The position numbers and the translations under genes were made by a program. Below, one piece after another: positions 9,631 through 16,744 of a DNA stretch of 64,000 nucleotides. Position 1 is the first letter of the stretch. Each line of letters opens with the position of its first letter. This DNA is from Oscillibacter sp. (GTDB lineage Bacteria > Bacillota > Clostridia > Oscillospirales > Oscillospiraceae): the NCBI GenBank assembly GCA_017446225.1, contig JAFSRH010000076.1, positions 1 through 64,000 of the forward strand, read 5' to 3'. Below the pieces are notes generated by a model. That model searched no databases, was not told the DNA's origin, and saw only the letters and a program-made list of their open reading frames with translations.

Positions 9631-9783
9631 TTAGTCCACGTAGTAGAAGATATCTTCCAGCCGGATGGAGAGGTCATCGAACAGCGCACAGCGAATTTCC
9701 GTGACAAGTTCGGCTCGTTCCTCCTCCGTCATGTCCGCTTGACCGTCAATCCGTTCTTCCCATTTTTCAAGCGTTTCGTCCAT
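9631..9783 (-). CDS. 50-aa acidic small protein between leuA and leuC
   Basis: An uninterrupted 50-codon frame fills the gap between leuA and leuC: ATG at 9783, TAA at 9631-9633, 5 bases after the leuA stop and 15 bases before the leuC start. The product begins MDETLEKWEERIDGQADM and ends DIFYYVD. It is strongly acidic and probably helical. There is no good Shine-Dalgarno site, so translation would rely on coupling to leuA. I do not recognise it; exact packing inside the operon argues that it is real. A role as a small regulator or stabiliser of the isomerase is only a guess. Confidence 0.6.
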   Translation of the reverse strand: MDETLEKWEERIDGQADMTEEERAELVTEIRCALFDDLSIRLEDIFYYVD

Positions 9784-9788
9784 GCCGG

Positions 9789-11372
9789 TCAGTACACGTC
9801 GCTGGCGAGTACGTACTCGCCCCAGCCGGTGGGCGTGGCGGTCGCCACCGCCGAGACGTTGCCGGACTCGATAATTTTATTGATTCCGTTCACGTACGCC
9901 CGGATAGACGCCTCAATTACGTCCGTGGAAAGGCCCGTACCGGTGTAACTTTCGCCGTCCGCCACGGATACTTTGACAATGGCCTCTCCGATGGCGTCCT
10001 CTCCGTCCGTCAGGGCCGTGAGGCCGTAACTGTCCAGACGCACTTCCATATTCAACATCCGGTTGACCGCTTTAAACGCCGCGTCCAGCGGTCCGGACCC
10101 AATCGCAACGTCTTCCATGGCTTGCCCGTCCCGTTCCAACTTGACATAGGCCGTGTTCGGGAGGCCGTTTCCGGTGTTGATCACGTGTCTGACGAACTGA
10201 CAGGAACCCGCCGTACGGACCAGATTTTGTCCCTGTAAGACCAATGCCTCCAAGTCGGAGCCGGTGATGTTCTTCTTCTTGTCGGCGAGGTCTTTGAAAC
10301 GTGAAAACACGTTTTCCAGCGTGGCGTCATCGAGGTCGTACCCCATGGAACGGAGTTTTTCCCGGAGGGCGTGTTTTCCGGAGTGCTTGCCCAGAACCAT
10401 GGTATTCTGCGGAATGCCGACATCCGTTGACTTCATGATTTCGTACGTCTGCGCGTTGGAAATGACGCCGTGCTGGTGGATGCCGGACTCGTGCGCGAAC
10501 GCGTTCGCCCCGACAATGGACTTGCTCGGCGCAATCGCAACGCCCGTGATGTTGCTTAACAGTTTGCTGCTGCGGTAAATCTGCTTCGTATTTACGGCGG
10601 TGTCGGCGTCATAGATATCCTTCCGTACCCGGAGATTCATTACGATTTCTTCCAGACTGGCGTTCCCGGCGCGCTCCCCGATTCCGTTGACCGTACACTC
10701 GACCTGCGTCGCGCCGGCCTGAATGCTGGCCAGCGAATTGGCAACGGCAAGCCCCAAATCATCGTGACAGTGTACGGAAATGTCCGTGTTTTCGATTCCC
10801 TCGACGTGCTCCTTCAGATAGCGGATTAACGCGGCCATTTCCTGCGGCATGGAGTATCCGACCGTGTCGGGTACGTTTAACGTGGTGGCCCCGGCGCGTA
10901 CGGCGTTGGTATAGCATTGGGCAAGGAAGGCCCAGTCGGAGCGGGACGCGTCCTCGGCGGAAAACTCGATATCATCGCAAAAGCTCTTGGCGTACGCGGT
11001 CATATCGCTGATACGCCGTAAGACCTGTTCGCGGGTCATTTTGAGCTTGTATTCCATATGGATGTCGCTGGTAGCCAGAAAGACGTGGATCCGGGGATGT
11101 CTGGCGCCCTTGACGGCGTTCCACGCGGCGTCAATGTCGCCCTTGGTACAGCGGGCCAGACTGGCCACGGTACAGCGTTCCACGGCGGCGGAAATCGCCT
11201 CCACGCTCTTAAAGTCCATGGGGGAGGCAATCGCGAACCCGGCTTCTATGATATCCACGCCCAGTTTTTCCAACTGCTTTGCCATCTCGATTTTTTCCGC
11301 AAGATTCATACTGCAACCCGGCGACTGTTCCCCGTCCCGGAGCGTGGTGTCGAAAATTTTGACGCGCTTCAT
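9789..11372 (-). CDS. leuA: 2-isopropylmalate synthase
   Basis: LeuA condenses 2-ketoisovalerate with acetyl-CoA, the first and feedback-controlled step of leucine synthesis. The product is 527 aa. It begins MKRVKIFDTTLRDGEQSPG (catalytic Arg/Asp of the HMGL-like barrel). HCHDDLGLAVAN supplies the metal-binding His. A C-terminal LeuA dimer/regulatory domain (about residues 365-510) is present, so leucine feedback is likely. CAGGAGGAG precedes the ATG at 11372; the frame extends to 11465 but would overlap the T-box. It is the first gene of the operon, controlled by the T-box upstream. Confidence 0.96.
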   Translation of the reverse strand: MKRVKIFDTTLRDGEQSPGCSMNLAEKIEMAKQLEKLGVDIIEAGFAIASPMDFKSVEAISAAVERCTVASLARCTKGDIDAAWNAVKGARHPRIHVFLATSDIHMEYKLKMTREQVLRRISDMTAYAKSFCDDIEFSAEDASRSDWAFLAQCYTNAVRAGATTLNVPDTVGYSMPQEMAALIRYLKEHVEGIENTDISVHCHDDLGLAVANSLASIQAGATQVECTVNGIGERAGNASLEEIVMNLRVRKDIYDADTAVNTKQIYRSSKLLSNITGVAIAPSKSIVGANAFAHESGIHQHGVISNAQTYEIMKSTDVGIPQNTMVLGKHSGKHALREKLRSMGYDLDDATLENVFSRFKDLADKKKNITGSDLEALVLQGQNLVRTAGSCQFVRHVINTGNGLPNTAYVKLERDGQAMEDVAIGSGPLDAAFKAVNRMLNMEVRLDSYGLTALTDGEDAIGEAIVKVSVADGESYTGTGLSTDVIEASIRAYVNGINKIIESGNVSAVATATPTGWGEYVLASDVY

Positions 11373-11391
11373 AAAAACTCCTCCTGTCCGG

Positions 11392-11697
11392 CTTTGCGGG
11401 CTGACAAAACGCCCTCCGTCTCCGTGTAAAGAGACGGAAGGCGACTGACGCTCCCGCGGTACCACTCTTTTTGACAGGCTTCCGCCTGTCCGCTTCCGGA
11501 ATCCTGACAGAATCCCGCCTCTTTGGTAACGGTGAGGGAACCCGTCCCCGCCTAACCGGCGCGCCGCGCCGGCTCAGCGGGACCGCTCAGGGGCCAGTGA
11601 CGCCGATACCCTCCGTACCGCCTCACAGCGACCGGCGGCTCTCTGAAACTTCCGGGCACGGCTTTTTCCCCGTCCGCGCGTTTTTCATGATGATTGC
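11392..11697 (-). ncRNA. T-box leader (tRNA-responsive) of the leu operon
   Basis: On the minus strand the diagnostic antiterminator sequence AGAGTGGTACCGCG is at about 11456-11469. It is followed by the competing terminator, whose stem pairs CGCCTTCCGTCTC with GAGACGGAGGGCG and ends in TTTTGTC, just before leuA. Upstream lie the stem I features GAGAGCCG and GGTCGCTGTGAG. A CTG triplet at 11588-11590 near the 3' side of stem I could be the leucine specifier, but I could not confirm the specifier loop. By family rules, uncharged tRNA-Leu would favour leu operon expression. Confidence 0.9.
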
Positions 11698-11701
11698 TGA
11701 C

Positions 11702-11730
11702 AGCATAGCGAAAAACGCGCCGTTTGTCAA
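11702..11730 (-). promoter_or_regulatory. sigma-A promoter of the leu operon
   Basis: TTGACA and TATGCT with a 17-bp spacer on the minus strand; transcription would begin at about 11695, at the 5' end of the T-box. Confidence 0.8.
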
Positions 11731-11775
11731 GAGTAATTTTCGGCGTACGGGGAAATTTTCGCGGCGCAGCGGAAA

Positions 11776-11804
11776 AGCCCTCCGGAATACGGGAGGACTT
11801 TTTT
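11776..11804. terminator. bidirectional hairpin between divergent promoters
   Basis: A CCTCC/GGAGG-based stem around 11784-11790 is followed by TTTTTT on the plus strand and by TTTT on the minus strand. It lies between the leu promoter and the divergent RNA promoter, where it would insulate them or stop incoming transcripts. Confidence 0.45.
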
Positions 11805-11815
11805 GAAAAAAACGC

Positions 11816-11844
11816 TTGCAATCGCGGAACGCCTGTGCTATACT
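11816..11844 (+). promoter_or_regulatory. sigma-A promoter of the structured RNA
   Basis: TTGCAA and TATACT are separated by exactly 17 bp. The expected start, about 7 bases downstream (about 11851), coincides with the 5' strand of the RNA's closing stem. Confidence 0.75.
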
Positions 11845-11849
11845 GGGAC

Positions 11850-12089
11850 ACGGAAACACGATAAAGGCGGCAGGCCGCCGGGTGTAGCAGACCCAAACGG
11901 CCCTGTCTCGAGTGAACCACCCACTCAACACAGCGATTTGTTATGATAAATCGCGCCGTAGCCCTATTATACCCGTACGCCCGATTTTTTATCAAGGACG
12001 AGCCGCGGGGAAATATAGGGTTATGCGGTAATGCCTTGACTGTAGAGGCGGCGTTGAGTAGGAACTCAACGCCGTTATTGTGTTTCCGG
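11850..12089 (+). ncRNA. large multibranched structured RNA, family unassigned
   Basis: Directly after the promoter the ends pair in a 14-bp closing stem (11851-11864 with 12075-12088, one G-T pair). Inside are consecutive hairpins: 11866-11870/11875-11879; 11880-11883/11891-11894; 11903-11906/11930-11933 enclosing 11910-11914/11922-11926; 11933-11939/11948-11954; 11962-11967/12015-12020; and a perfect 10-bp stem 12050-12059/12064-12073. There is no coding frame. It is not RNase P, tmRNA or SRP RNA, and its branched form does not fit rod-like 6S RNA. The size and phylum are compatible with the raiA-motif RNA of Firmicutes, but I cannot confirm that from memory. No strong terminator follows, so it may also lead the transcript of the downstream gene. 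Confidence 0.7.
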
Positions 12090-12181
12090 CAGACCGGAAC
12101 GGGCGTACGGCGGGGGGACCTTCCGCCGTTCCCGGCCCCGGCTGTCGGACACGTTCACTTTCGACACGGAAAGGAGTTGCT

Positions 12182-13351
12182 ATGAAGAAACGACTGTTCC
12201 CTATGCTTTTGGTGTGCTGTATGCTGTCGGTATGGCTGGCGGCGTACGCGCAGGCGGACGACATTGTAGAGAAAGGCGACTGTAGCGCGGAAGGAAGCAA
12301 GGTACAGTGGACATTGGACAGCAAAGGAACCTTGACCATTTCCGGCACGGGGATTATGAGGGATTATAGCGTATATTGGTCTAACAGTGTGTGTTATTCA
12401 TACGCTCCATGGATGGCAAATAACAGCATGATTACATCCCTGATAGTCAGTAATGGAATCACCGGTATTGGCGAAAACGCTTTTTTGGGACTTGAACGTT
12501 TAACAAAAGTCAGTTTACCGGATAGTCTTATCAGGATCAAGCCCGGCGCGTTTGAGCGTTGCACGAGTTTAACAAAAATCACGCTCCCTGACAGTGTTGC
12601 CAGTATCGAAGATTATGTGTTTCTCCAATGCTCAAATCTGCTGAGTTTTACCATATCCGAGAATGTGACTAATATTGGAGAACAGGCCTTCTGCGCTTGT
12701 CGCCGTTTAAGCAAAATCGTCATTCCGCGAAGCGTGGAAAATATCAGCGTAAGCGCGTTCCGCCTATGTGACAAACTGCAAAGCGTGACAATTCTGGGCA
12801 ATGTGTCCGCAATCAAAGCCAGTACGTTTCAGGATTGCCCCGCCTTGACGGAAGTCACAATTCCCGACAGCGTGCTGATTATGGAGGAAAACGCGTTTTC
12901 CGGGTGCGCCGCGCTGAAAGACGTATATTTCACGGGTCCGGAAAGCCTCTGGAACGAAATCAGCATTGACGGCGGGAATCAGCCTCTTGAAAGCGCCAAT
13001 GTGCGCTTTGACACGTCCGTTGAGGCCACGTACCGTATTAACGCCCTGTCCGTCTCCGACACGGACGGAAACCCGCTGACGGCGGTTCCGGGCGGTTCTT
13101 TCCTCGCAACGCTCTCCGTCACGAACCGCGCTTCCGGCGCAACGCCCATTGTCTTTCTCGCTTCCTATGACGCCAACGGACAGTATCAGGGCCTGATGTA
13201 CGCCACGGTGGAAGAATCCGTGGGCGCGACCGTGAAAATTACGCTTCCCGTGGACAACTCCGGCGGGAAAATCGCGCGCTTGAAGGCCTTCGCGGTCAAG
13301 TCCTTTTCCGGCATGGAGATGATCGGAACTCCGGTCAGTTTCCCGGCATAA
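12182..13351 (+). CDS. secreted BspA-type leucine-rich repeat protein
   Basis: The 389-aa protein has a signal peptide (MKKRLFPMLLVCCMLSVWL..., cleavage likely after AYAQA). About eight LRR_5 repeats follow (residues ~70-265; repeated LPDSV..I...AF..C..L). A C-terminal beta-rich region of about 110 residues resembles the FxxxY/N-type domain often attached to surface proteins. There is no sortase or SLH anchor, so it is probably released or loosely held. AAAGGAG precedes the ATG. Such repeats usually mediate binding to host or neighbouring cells; no specific ligand can be inferred. The LRR part is less GC-rich than the tail, common in these repeat proteins. Confidence 0.88.
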   Translation: MKKRLFPMLLVCCMLSVWLAAYAQADDIVEKGDCSAEGSKVQWTLDSKGTLTISGTGIMRDYSVYWSNSVCYSYAPWMANNSMITSLIVSNGITGIGENAFLGLERLTKVSLPDSLIRIKPGAFERCTSLTKITLPDSVASIEDYVFLQCSNLLSFTISENVTNIGEQAFCACRRLSKIVIPRSVENISVSAFRLCDKLQSVTILGNVSAIKASTFQDCPALTEVTIPDSVLIMEENAFSGCAALKDVYFTGPESLWNEISIDGGNQPLESANVRFDTSVEATYRINALSVSDTDGNPLTAVPGGSFLATLSVTNRASGATPIVFLASYDANGQYQGLMYATVEESVGATVKITLPVDNSGGKIARLKAFAVKSFSGMEMIGTPVSFPA

Positions 13352-13358
13352 CGTAACG

Positions 13359-13392
13359 CGCCCTCTCCCGTCCGCGGGGGAGGGCTTTTTGT
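13359..13392 (+). terminator. terminator after the LRR protein gene
   Basis: Stem GCCCTCTCCC with GGGGGAGGGC followed by TTTTT. It lies between convergent genes. Confidence 0.75.
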
Positions 13393-13393
13393 C

Positions 13394-13975
13394 CTAAGCC
13401 CGTCCCACGCATTCCCGGAAGGATACGGCCAGCAGTCCGGCCGCGGCCGGCAAAAGCCACAGACTGCCCCCGCTTTGCCGCATGACATAGACCAGTCCGG
13501 AGGCCAGCACCAACGCCCCCGCCGCGCTGACCCAGCGCGCCGCGTACTCCCCCGCCGCCGGTCCCGCCGCCCATGAGAGGAGCAGTTCAAGGCCGCGGCC
13601 CCCGTCCAGCGGACGCACGGGAAGAAGGTTGAACGCGCACAGAATCAGGTTCGCGCCGGTGAAGGCCGGCCACGGGTTCCCCGCCGCCGTAACCAGCGCC
13701 GCCGCGAACAGATTCGCGCCCGGTCCGGCAAGGACGCAGAACAGTTCCTGACCGTACGAGAGATGGACGCAGTCGCTTTCCAGCACGGCCCCGCAGACGC
13801 CGAAACGGACGGCCGTCACGCGCGCGTCACAGGAACGTAACGCCGCCAGATGTCCGCATTCGTGGACGAGCGCGGCGGCAAGGACCGTCAGAAGCGGCCG
13901 CGGCCCGTTGACCGCCGCGAACCAGACCAGCAAAACATAGAATCCCGCGGAAGCGTTCACGCGTACCCGTGCCAT
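13394..13975 (-). CDS. spoIVFB: SpoIVFB-like M50 site-2 metalloprotease
   Basis: This 193-aa polytopic membrane protein has the zinc motif HECGH in an N-terminal membrane segment and the distal metal ligand in NLLPVRPLDGGR, both required for intramembrane proteolysis in the M50 family. Family members of this size and context cleave pro-sigma-K at the forespore membrane. The start at 13975 has AAAGGAG 5-10 bases upstream; the frame beyond it overlaps the M23 gene. It directly follows a SpoIVFA-like M23 gene, the same order as the spoIVF operon. The assignment to SpoIVFB rather than another S2P protease rests on this neighbourhood. Confidence 0.8.
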   Translation of the reverse strand: MARVRVNASAGFYVLLVWFAAVNGPRPLLTVLAAALVHECGHLAALRSCDARVTAVRFGVCGAVLESDCVHLSYGQELFCVLAGPGANLFAAALVTAAGNPWPAFTGANLILCAFNLLPVRPLDGGRGLELLLSWAAGPAAGEYAARWVSAAGALVLASGLVYVMRQSGGSLWLLPAAAGLLAVSFRECVGRA

Positions 13976-14001
13976 ATTGGAAGCTCCTTTCGTATATCGC
14001 G

Positions 14002-14940
14002 CTATCCCGCGAGGTAGTAAACGGGATTCAGGTAAATGCCTTCCCGCTGTAAGGCAAAGTGCAAATGCGGTCCGGTGGCCTGTCCGGTCGCGCCGACTTC
14101 CGCGAGTTTGTCGCCCATGCGCACGGCCGCGCCCGAGGCCGCCGTAATCCGGCTGCAATGCGCGTACAACGTGGTGAAGCCGCCGCTGTGCTCCACGGTG
14201 CAATACTTGCCGAAACTGGTGCTCTCTCCGGTGGCCGTCACAACGCCGTCCGCGAAGCTGACAATGGCGGTCCCGGTCTCGGCGGCAATGTCCACGCCGT
14301 AATGGAAACGTTCCGCGCCGTCAATGGGGTGCTTCCGGTAGCCGAAGCCGGACGTCAGCGTGCCTTGTACGGGACACTGATAGTCAAAGTTCAAGAGGAC
14401 CTGTTCCAGCCCAACGTTCTCCGGGAGGTTCTGGCCGGTGTAGAGTACGGAAGCCTGTCCCGCCGGATGCGTGTTGTCGAACGCGCTCCCATCGGAGGGC
14501 GGGTCCGGGATGACCGCCGCGCCGGACGTCTCCGGCCAAGGCTCCGACAGGGACGCGAAGGCCGTGCTGTTGCCGAAGGAGTCGGACCATTCATGAGGCG
14601 TCAGCGTCTCCGGGACTTCCGGGACGGTTTCGGAGAGCGTTTCCGCGCCGTCCGGCGGGAGAAGCACGGCCTGCCATACTTCCCGCAGTCCCCGCGCGGG
14701 GTCGTTTTCTCCGGCGAAGGTCCGGCCCACGGTCGAAAACACTTCCTGAAGGTCCATATTCCGGTCCATGGCCCCGCTCAGCACGCGGCGCAAGGTCGCG
14801 GCGTGTTCGGGTCCGTAGACTTTCGCCGCCACCAGCGACACGAACGCCGCCCCGCATATCATGAACTGCCAGAACTGCCGCCGCCTCCGTTTGCGCGCGC
14901 GCTTTGCGTACTTCCGGACCGTTGTCCGTGCCAGACTCAT
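14002..14940 (-). CDS. membrane-anchored M23 (LytM) peptidase, SpoIVFA-like
   Basis: The 312-aa protein has a very basic N-terminus (RKYAKRARKRRRRQ), one membrane segment (about 24-41), a Pro/Ser/Thr-rich linker, and a C-terminal LytM domain (about 200-312). The domain shows HYGVD and HLHF, so the zinc ligands are intact, unlike some degenerate SpoIVFA/SpoIIQ proteins. The ATG at 14940 has GGAGGCGGAG upstream. It sits immediately before the SpoIVFB-like protease, suggesting a partner that anchors or inhibits it. It could alternatively act as a peptidoglycan hydrolase during engulfment. Confidence 0.78.
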   Translation of the reverse strand: MSLARTTVRKYAKRARKRRRRQFWQFMICGAAFVSLVAAKVYGPEHAATLRRVLSGAMDRNMDLQEVFSTVGRTFAGENDPARGLREVWQAVLLPPDGAETLSETVPEVPETLTPHEWSDSFGNSTAFASLSEPWPETSGAAVIPDPPSDGSAFDNTHPAGQASVLYTGQNLPENVGLEQVLLNFDYQCPVQGTLTSGFGYRKHPIDGAERFHYGVDIAAETGTAIVSFADGVVTATGESTSFGKYCTVEHSGGFTTLYAHCSRITAASGAAVRMGDKLAEVGATGQATGPHLHFALQREGIYLNPVYYLAG

Positions 14941-15002
14941 ATTCTCCGCCTCCCCGCGCCGTTTCCAACACTCTATGCGCGCGTGGAGCGAAATATTCCC
15001 GC

Positions 15003-15602
15003 TTACGCCATACACCGCCGCACCCAGTCGCCCAGAAACGCTTCCTGCGCCTCCGTGTGGAACAAGTGTTCCCCACCCTCCATGACGGTCAGCGCGGCGC
15101 GGCGCCGGTCCGCGAAGGACTCTATCACATCGCGGGGCGTCAGGTCATCGTGTTCGCCGTACAGAATCCATGTCGGCGCGGTCCAGCGGAGCGCGTGCGC
15201 CCGGACGTATTGCAGATATTCCCATGATAATTGCCCGGATTCCGTGTCAACGTTCCCGCGGGCCTGCAGTTCGGCCTCCGTCACGCCCGCCCGCGACATC
15301 ATGTCCGTAATGAGCCGCTCCATGTCCACAATCGGGGAAATAAACAACGCCCGCTCAACGCGCGTCTCCTGTAACGCGTTCATCGTGAAGTACGCCCCGA
15401 TACTGTTGGCAATCACGGAAACGCGTCCGAATCTGTCCAGCAAGTCATCGTACGCGGCGCGTATTTCGCCCTTGGTCTCCCACGGCGTGACGCCCCGGTA
15501 CGGGACCCCGGACACGTGGCAGTCCGGGCACAGGTCCCGGTAACGCGCGGCCTCGTCCGCGCTCCCGCCCTTTCCATGTACGTACAAAACGGCGTTTCTC
15601 AT
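15003..15602 (-). CDS. small alpha/beta hydrolase
   Basis: This 199-aa cytoplasmic protein of the serine hydrolase fold has a nucleophile elbow reading NSIGAY (variant of G-x-S-x-G), an Asp in YGEHDDLTP, and a His in GGEHLFH, so the triad looks complete. The N-terminal YVHGKGG is the oxyanion region. The substrate is unknown; the size suggests a carboxylesterase or a YdeN-like hydrolase. It is in line with the M23/M50 pair (62 bases upstream of the M23 start) but is not obviously part of sporulation. Confidence 0.75.
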   Translation of the reverse strand: MRNAVLYVHGKGGSADEAARYRDLCPDCHVSGVPYRGVTPWETKGEIRAAYDDLLDRFGRVSVIANSIGAYFTMNALQETRVERALFISPIVDMERLITDMMSRAGVTEAELQARGNVDTESGQLSWEYLQYVRAHALRWTAPTWILYGEHDDLTPRDVIESFADRRRAALTVMEGGEHLFHTEAQEAFLGDWVRRCMA

Positions 15603-15708
15603 AGTTTCTCCTCCGTCCGATTTTGGTTACGGTACTATACCAAATTGTCAAACTTGCGTCAAGGGGCGTGCCCTTTCTTCGTCAAAACGCCGAAACGGCG
15701 CGCGCCGC

Positions 15709-15737
15709 TTGACAAATCCGCGTGAAAATGTTAAAAT
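15709..15737 (+). promoter_or_regulatory. sigma-A promoter of infC-rpmI-rplT
   Basis: TTGACA (15709-15714) and TAAAAT (15732-15737) with a 17-bp spacer. It lies 220 bases upstream of infC, leaving a long 5' leader. Confidence 0.75.
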
Positions 15738-15744
15738 CCCCCCA

Positions 15745-15942
15745 CAAAACAAAGTGGCGGATGGCGTCCGGCCCACCTCCAGCCGTTGGCAAAGAGGTTT
15801 ATATCGTTCGACTGACTCTCCGTCGTGCCGTACGGGCGCGGCGTACGCGGGATTTCCCGCGCCGTCCGGACACGGCGCGGCCTTCCCCGGCGGTCATTTG
15901 ACGCGCGGATGCCGGAAGCGGTATCTGCGTTTTGTCATATAG
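15745..15942 (+). promoter_or_regulatory. long infC leader, possible L20-type autoregulatory leader
   Basis: About 200 bases of untranslated leader contain GC-rich inverted repeats (for example GGCGCGGCG around 15837 against CCGCGCCG around 15857). In Firmicutes this operon is commonly repressed by L20 binding to the leader. I see position and structure consistent with that, but I cannot match the L20 consensus by eye. Confidence 0.35.
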
Positions 15943-15960
15943 AAAGGAGGCGCTTCGGCC

Positions 15961-16479
15961 ATTAGCAAGCAAGTGCATGAACTCAATGAGGATATCCGTG
16001 ACAGGGAAGTCCGCCTGATTGGCGCCGATGGCGAGCAGTTGGGCATTATGTCTTCCGCGGAGGCCCTGCGGATTGCCGAGGAACAGGACCTTGACTTGGT
16101 GAAAATCTCGCCGCAGGCAAAACCGCCGGTCTGCAAGCTGATGAATTACGGCAAGTTCCGCTTTGAACAGAGCAAGCGGGAAAAAGAGGCCCGGAAAAAC
16201 CAGCATCAGGTGGAAATCAAGGAAATCCGTATGTCTCCGGGCATTGACACAGGCGATTTTAACACAAAATTGAAAAGCGCCCGGAAGTTCATTGCAGATG
16301 GCAACCGCGTCAAGGTTTCCGTCCGGTTCCGGGGCAGGGAGATGGCCCATACGGATATCGGAAGGGACCTTCTCAACCAGTTCGCCGAACAGTGCGCCGA
16401 TGCCGCCAATCTGGAAAGAACCGCACGGCTCGAAGGTCGGATGATGTCCATTTTCCTTTCCCCGAAAGTCGGCAAGTAA
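15961..16479 (+). CDS. infC: translation initiation factor IF-3, ATT start codon
   Basis: IF-3 binds the 30S subunit and checks start codon-tRNA pairing. The product is 172 aa, normal length. The sequence beginning [21 protein letters not shown] is the conserved N-terminus, and no ATG, GTG or TTG lies in the right place: AAAGGAGG (15943-15950) is 10 bases upstream of an ATT at 15961, and an in-frame TAG occurs at 15940. An AUU start is the known autoregulatory feature of infC in other bacteria, because IF-3 discriminates against non-canonical starts. It is followed by rpmI and rplT. Confidence 0.95.
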   Translation: MSKQVHELNEDIRDREVRLIGADGEQLGIMSSAEALRIAEEQDLDLVKISPQAKPPVCKLMNYGKFRFEQSKREKEARKNQHQVEIKEIRMSPGIDTGDFNTKLKSARKFIADGNRVKVSVRFRGREMAHTDIGRDLLNQFAEQCADAANLERTARLEGRMMSIFLSPKVGK

Positions 16480-16523
16480 CCCGCGGGGCCGCGGCACGTG
16501 GAATCACGGAAGGAGCAGTCACT

Positions 16524-16721
16524 ATGCCAAAACTGAAAACCCATAGCGGCGCGAAAAAGAGATTCAGCCTCACAAAGACCGGCAAAATCAAGCGCGCGAA
16601 GGCTTATAAAAGCCATATCCTGACCAAAAAAGACACCAAACGGACACGCCGCCTCCGCGCCGGCGGGTACGCGGACGCCACAAACGTGGACGCGATCCGC
16701 AGAATGATTCCCTACAAGTAA
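16524..16721 (+). CDS. rpmI: 50S ribosomal protein L35
   Basis: The 65-aa basic protein starts [20 protein letters not shown], the L35 signature, and ends RRMIPYK. GGAAGGAG lies upstream of the ATG. It is the second gene of the infC-rpmI-rplT operon. The next gene, rplT, normally follows within a few tens of bases but here is 1.4 kb away because of an inserted TnpB element. Confidence 0.97.
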   Translation: MPKLKTHSGAKKRFSLTKTGKIKRAKAYKSHILTKKDTKRTRRLRAGGYADATNVDAIRRMIPYK

Positions 16722-16744
16722 GGCGCGGAGTATGTGAGGAGGCG

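Noticed and set aside
11850..12089. 6S RNA assignment for the structured RNA
   Set aside because: 6S RNA is one long rod with a central bubble; this sequence forms a closing stem around several separate hairpins.
14059..15543. 494-codon plus-strand frame opposite the M23 and hydrolase genes
   Set aside because: Arg/His/Gly-rich shadow translation without a ribosome site; the minus strand carries intact LytM and hydrolase motifs.
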